Below are positions 59,235 through 64,000 of a stretch of DNA of 64,000 bases, piece after piece. The DNA comes from Eucommia ulmoides. Taxonomy: Eukaryota > Streptophyta > Magnoliopsida > Garryales > Eucommiaceae. Under the pieces are notes generated by a model, which saw only the letters and a program-made list of their open reading frames with translations, was not told the origin of the DNA and ran no database searches. Both the position numbers and the translations under genes were made by a program. The stretch is from positions 26,660,901-26,724,900 of the forward strand of contig CM028326.1 in assembly GCA_016647705.1 (NCBI GenBank). The letters run 5' to 3'. Every line of letters starts with the position of its first letter. Position 1 is the stretch's first letter.

Positions 59235-60642
59235 TAAGTAAAAAAAATAAAACAAAAATACTAAATTTAAAAAATAAAAATAAAAATAAAAATAAATTTC
59301 AATTTCAATATAATTAATTTATTTTTCAATATAAAATAAAAATTAAAAATAGATTCATCCCAAATAAATTATATTTTTATTGTAAAATTGTAACGAAATC
59401 GAACACAATACATGTTAAGACATAAAAATAAGATCAAATAAATGAATAAATGAAGGGAAAATTATGCACATATCAATATCTATAAATTTTTTAATGGAAT
59501 ATTATATGACTTTTGAAAGTATCAAAGAAAATTCAAAATTGATTAATTTAATTAAATCAATATTAATATAAATCCAATCAAACAAATTCTACCCAACCCT
59601 AATAATATAATACTAAGAACAATTTCTCTAATACTAATTATCTAGAAAGATGTATTATATATAAAAATCATAAGATAATTTGTTTTAAAAGATAATCAAT
59701 TTTATTTTAACTAAATATGAATAAAATAATAAATATTTCAAAATTGTAGAGATTAAAATTTAGAATAAGTGATTTACTTTTTAAATATAAAATAAAAATT
59801 ACAAAGTGATTTTTAATATATAGTTTTCAACTTTCAGTTTCTATTTTTTAATTTATTGAAAACAGATGATTCAAAAAAATAAAAACGATTAATTTAAACA
59901 AATATTATGAACTTTCAAAAGTATCAAAGAATATCCAAAAATGATTAATTTAGAATATTTCTTTTTTTTGTTTGTTTCCAAATCTAATGAATAAAAATAG
60001 ATAAAAAATAATAACTATTTTAAGAATAATGGATTTATTTTTTAAATATAAAATAATCAATTTTATTTTAACTAAATATGAATAAAATAATAAATATTTC
60101 AAAATTGTAGAGATTAAAATATAGAATAATTAATTTACTTTTTAAATATGAAATAAAAATTACGAAGTGATTTTTAATATATAGTTTTCAACTTTCAATT
60201 TGTATTTTTTAATTTATTGAAAACTAAGGATTCAAAACACTAAAAATGATTAATTTAAAAAAATATTATGAACTTTCAAAAATATCAAAGAATATCCAAA
60301 AACGATTAATTTAAAATATTTCTTTTTTGTTTGTTTTCAAATTTAATGAATAAAAACAGATAAAAAGTAATAACTATTCTAAGAATAATAGATTTATTTT
60401 TTAAATATAAAATAAAAATTAGAAAGTAATTCTTAGTATATATATATTTTTTAATTTCTTATTTTTTTTGAAAATTGAGGATTTTTAAAAAAACAAATAG
60501 CTAAAGCAAAGATAAAATAAAAAGATCAATTTTAAAAACAACTTATTAATTTTTTTCAAACAATTTGGAATATAATTTTTTTTTTATTCATGCCATATAA
60601 TTGAATTTAATTGTGATTGAAAATGAAGAAAAAGTGATGGTA

Positions 60643-60737
<95 letters not shown>

Positions 60738-63700
60738 CACACACACACACACAAAAGCACCACAATTTCATAGACTTTTTATGTCTTTTCAAATGAGGAA
60801 CTAATAAAAGTTCAAATTGCCTCTTTATTTTAAAATATAAAATAAAAATTAAAAAGAGATTCTTACTGTATAGTTCTCAATCTTTATTTTATTTATATTT
60901 CTTATGGTTTTTATAGAAGATAAAAAAAAATAGAAAACAAAAAAAATAAAACAAAAATACTAAATTTAAAAATAAAAATAAAAAATAAATTTAAATCTTA
61001 ATATAATTCATTTATTTTTCAATATAAAATAAAAAATAAAAATAGATTCATCCCAAATAAATTTTATTTTCATTACAAAATTGTAACAAAATTGAACACA
61101 ATACATGTTGGGACATAAAAATGAGATCAAATAAATGACCAAAATATGAAAGGAAAATTATGAGCATATCAATATCTATAAATTTTTTTAATTAAATATT
61201 ATATAACTTTCAAAAGTATAAAAAAATTTCAAAATCAATTAATTTTTTTTTTTATTTTTTTTTTCCAAATCTAATGAATAAAAATAGATAAACACTAATA
61301 ACTATTTTAAGAATAATGGATTTATTTTTTTTAAATATAAACTAAAAATTAGAAAGTGATTCTTAGTATATAGTTTTTTAAATTTCATTTTTTTTTTTTG
61401 GTATATATTTAAAACTGAGGTCTAATTTTAAAAACAACTTTTTAATTTTTTTTTCCAACAAAAACAAAATAAAATGAACAATTTTTTTAGTTTCGTTCAT
61501 GCCATATAATTGACTTTAAATGTGATTAAAAATGAAGAAAAATTGATGCTATGGAATATATATCACATATACATAAAATTATTAAACTCACTAGTTTTTC
61601 GATGTATGACAATTAACATTCTATGATTGCTTTTGTAATTTTATATTCATTTTTGAAAATAACAGAATAAAATATTATAAAAAATAAATAATTTCTCTAA
61701 TACTAATTAACTATAAAGATGTATTATATATAAAAAATCATAAGATAATTTGTTTTAAATGATAATCAATTTTATTTTAACTAAATATGAATAGAATAAT
61801 AAACATTTCAAAATTATAGAGACTAAAACAAAATAAAAAATAAAAATAAAAAAATTTAAGAACACCAAAATAAATAACAAATAATTTTTCATTAAAAAAT
61901 TTACTAAAAATAAGCAATATTCAATATTGAACAATTTCGACTACAATATCATTTTCTAACACTTTACAATAATACTATTAAGCCTTTATGATAATATTAC
62001 TCAAAAAACAATCACAAAAAAAATTGCACATAAATTTACTAAAATATGATCTTTCTTTAACTATAACACAATTAAAATTTTGGATTTACCATCCACAACA
62101 CTTTAAAATTAAGAGTGTGATGAAGTAAAATTTTGAAAATTCTCATTTTAACTTACAAATTAAGTAGAATCAAGTCAACCTAACTGAATTAAAATATTAT
62201 TTTAATAAGAATATAAATAAATGAAATTGAACGATTTTTAATTGGATAAATAATATACCGTAATAACAAATACTGTAACTTATTTAAAAATTGGCATACA
62301 TTTAATAATACCAAGAATTATGCGTAACATATATTAACCAACTATGCAAAATGTAAATAGTTGAAGAATAGTTTATAATTTCATTATACCTAAAAATAAA
62401 AACAAATGTTACATGATAATTATTGTAATAGTAATTGATTTATTTTTTAAATATACAATAAAAATAATAAAGTGATTCTTGGCATGTAAAAGAATGTTTA
62501 ATAACACTATATCAAAAGAAGTGAAACAAATAAACTAAATTTAAATATTTTTCTTCCGAAATTTGATGAATAAAAATGGATAGAAATGATATGTTGATAA
62601 TTATCCTAAGAATAATTCATTTATTTTTCAATATAAAATAAAAATTAAAAATAAATTCATCTCAAATAAATTATATTTTTATTTTAAAAATGTAACGAAA
62701 TCAAACACAATACATGTTAGAACATAAAAATAAGATCAAATAAATAAATGAGATCAAATAAATGACCGAAACATGAAGGGAAAGTTATGCGCATACCAAT
62801 ATCTATAAATTTCGTTAATTGAATATTATATAACTTAAAAAAGTATAAAATAAAAACCAACATATATTTCAACAAAATAATCAAAATAATTGAGAGATAG
62901 AAACACATTAGTATGACATAAATTTAATCTTTTATGATTATTTATCATGTCAAAATTATTCTGTTAAATTTTTTAACAAAATCATGCAATGAATACAAAT
63001 ATACAACAACCAAATAAACAACAAATCATTTCTAGATAAAAAAATTTTATTAAAAATAAGCAACATTCAATATTGAACAACATCGGCTACAATATCATTT
63101 TCTAAGAGTTTACAATAATATTATTAAGTCTTTATAATAATATTACTTAAAAAACATGACCAAACAAATTGCACATAAATTTACTAAAATATGCTCTTTC
63201 TCTAACTATAACACAAATAAAAATTTGAATTTACCACTCACGTCACTTTAAAATTGAAAGTGTGTAAAACTAAAATTTGATAGGTTTATCAAACATTAAA
63301 CAATACTCACAGTTTCAACAAGAAAAACTACAATTCTCATAAGAAATCAATCTGTTATTGACAAATATTACTGATAACACCATATCAAAAGAGGTGAAAC
63401 AAATAAACTAAATTTAAATATTTCCCCCTCAAAATTTGATGAATAAAAATAGATAGAAATGATATGTTGATAATTATCCTAAGAATAATTCATTTACTTT
63501 TCAATATAAAATAAAAATTAAAAATAGATTCATCTCAAATAAATTATATTTTTATTTTAAAAATGTAACGAAATCAAACACAATACATGTTAGAACATAA
63601 AAATGAGATTAAATAAATGACCGAAACATGAAGGAAAAATTATGCGCATACCAATATCTATAAATTTCATTAATTGAATATTATATAACTTTAAAAAGTA

Positions 63701-64000
63701 TAAAATAAATTCCAACATATATTTCAACAATATAATCAAAATAATTGAGAGATAGAAACACATTGGTATGACACAATATCAACCTTTTATGATTGTTCAT
63801 CATGTCAAAATTATTTTGTTATTTAATTTTTCAACAAAATCATGCAATAACTATAAATATACAACAACCAAATAACCACAAATCATTTCTTAATAAAAAA
63901 ATTATTAAACATAACCAAGATTCAATATTGAACAACATCGGCTACAATATTATTTTCTAAGACTTTACACTAATATTATTAAGCCTTTATAATAATATTA
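58561..64000. repeat. AT-rich higher-order repeat region
   Basis: More than 80% A+T by eye, no gene. Blocks recur at several spacings. A 280-bp block at about 59690-59965 repeats at 60048-60330. A block starting AAAGTTCAAATTG at 59085 recurs at 60808. AATTCATTTATTTTTCAATA occurs near 62610 and, with one change, near 63482. TTCAATATTGAACAA-containing blocks recur at 61921, 63068 and 63921. Also a TA run (60645-60720) joined to GA and CA runs, and a poly-A run at 59198-59231. The window ends inside the array. Confidence 0.75.

Noticed and set aside
60607-60792. Open frame with IYIYIY runs
   Set aside because: Pure TA microsatellite translation.

Overview
This is a plant nuclear window, almost certainly from a eudicot. 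The genes are intron-rich with GT-AG junctions, the intergenic DNA is very AT-rich, and the mobile elements are plant families (Mutator-like, hAT-like, TRIM, Copia, Gypsy). I reconstructed genes by joining exons by eye; nothing was aligned by computer. No tRNA, rRNA or CRISPR was seen.

Host genes. (1) 5296-8255 (+): an 11-beta-hydroxysteroid-dehydrogenase-like short-chain dehydrogenase (HSD/steroleosin type). Five exons are clear, but the first exon (membrane anchor and TGxxxGIG cofactor motif) is not in the window. (2) 8468-13883 (-): a complete eight-exon RMI1 gene (RecQ-mediated genome instability 1, partner of TOP3/RecQ helicase), 651 residues, with four 22-residue tandem repeats in exon 4. 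It converges on gene 1. (3) 51381-55676 (-): a complete seven-exon SWI3A gene (SWI/SNF core subunit), 555 residues, with SWIRM, zinc-binding, SANT and coiled-coil parts. (4) Broken gene pieces: an LRR receptor-kinase N-terminus (16300-16455), an APC2 piece (57110-57540), a PPR piece (57757-58000) and an unrecognised C-terminal piece (58196-58291).

Mobile DNA fills most of the rest. The best-defined element is an 8,555-bp Mutator-like transposon (17593-26147) with 200-bp terminal inverted repeats, a 10-bp target-site duplication, a MURA-type transposase gene and a second gene with a plant mobile domain (PMD). Both genes carry in-frame stops. Next comes a 9.3-kb Gypsy relic (27178-36468) with 798-bp LTRs and a second LTR element nested in its gag region. 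A hAT-like element (36844-40229) contains a solo LTR of the nested family. A Copia relic lies at 44156-48574. Two TRIM families are present, one of them as a 333-bp copy in SWI3A intron 6 and a partial copy in an intron of the dehydrogenase gene. Several MITEs and long-inverted-repeat elements lie in introns and between genes.

The last 5 kb (58.6-64.0 kb) is very AT-rich, gene-free, higher-order repeated DNA. The most interesting material is the MULE-PMD element, the coding minisatellite in RMI1, the CCTAGG-palindrome-rich LTR family and the cluster of captured-looking gene fragments beside SWI3A.
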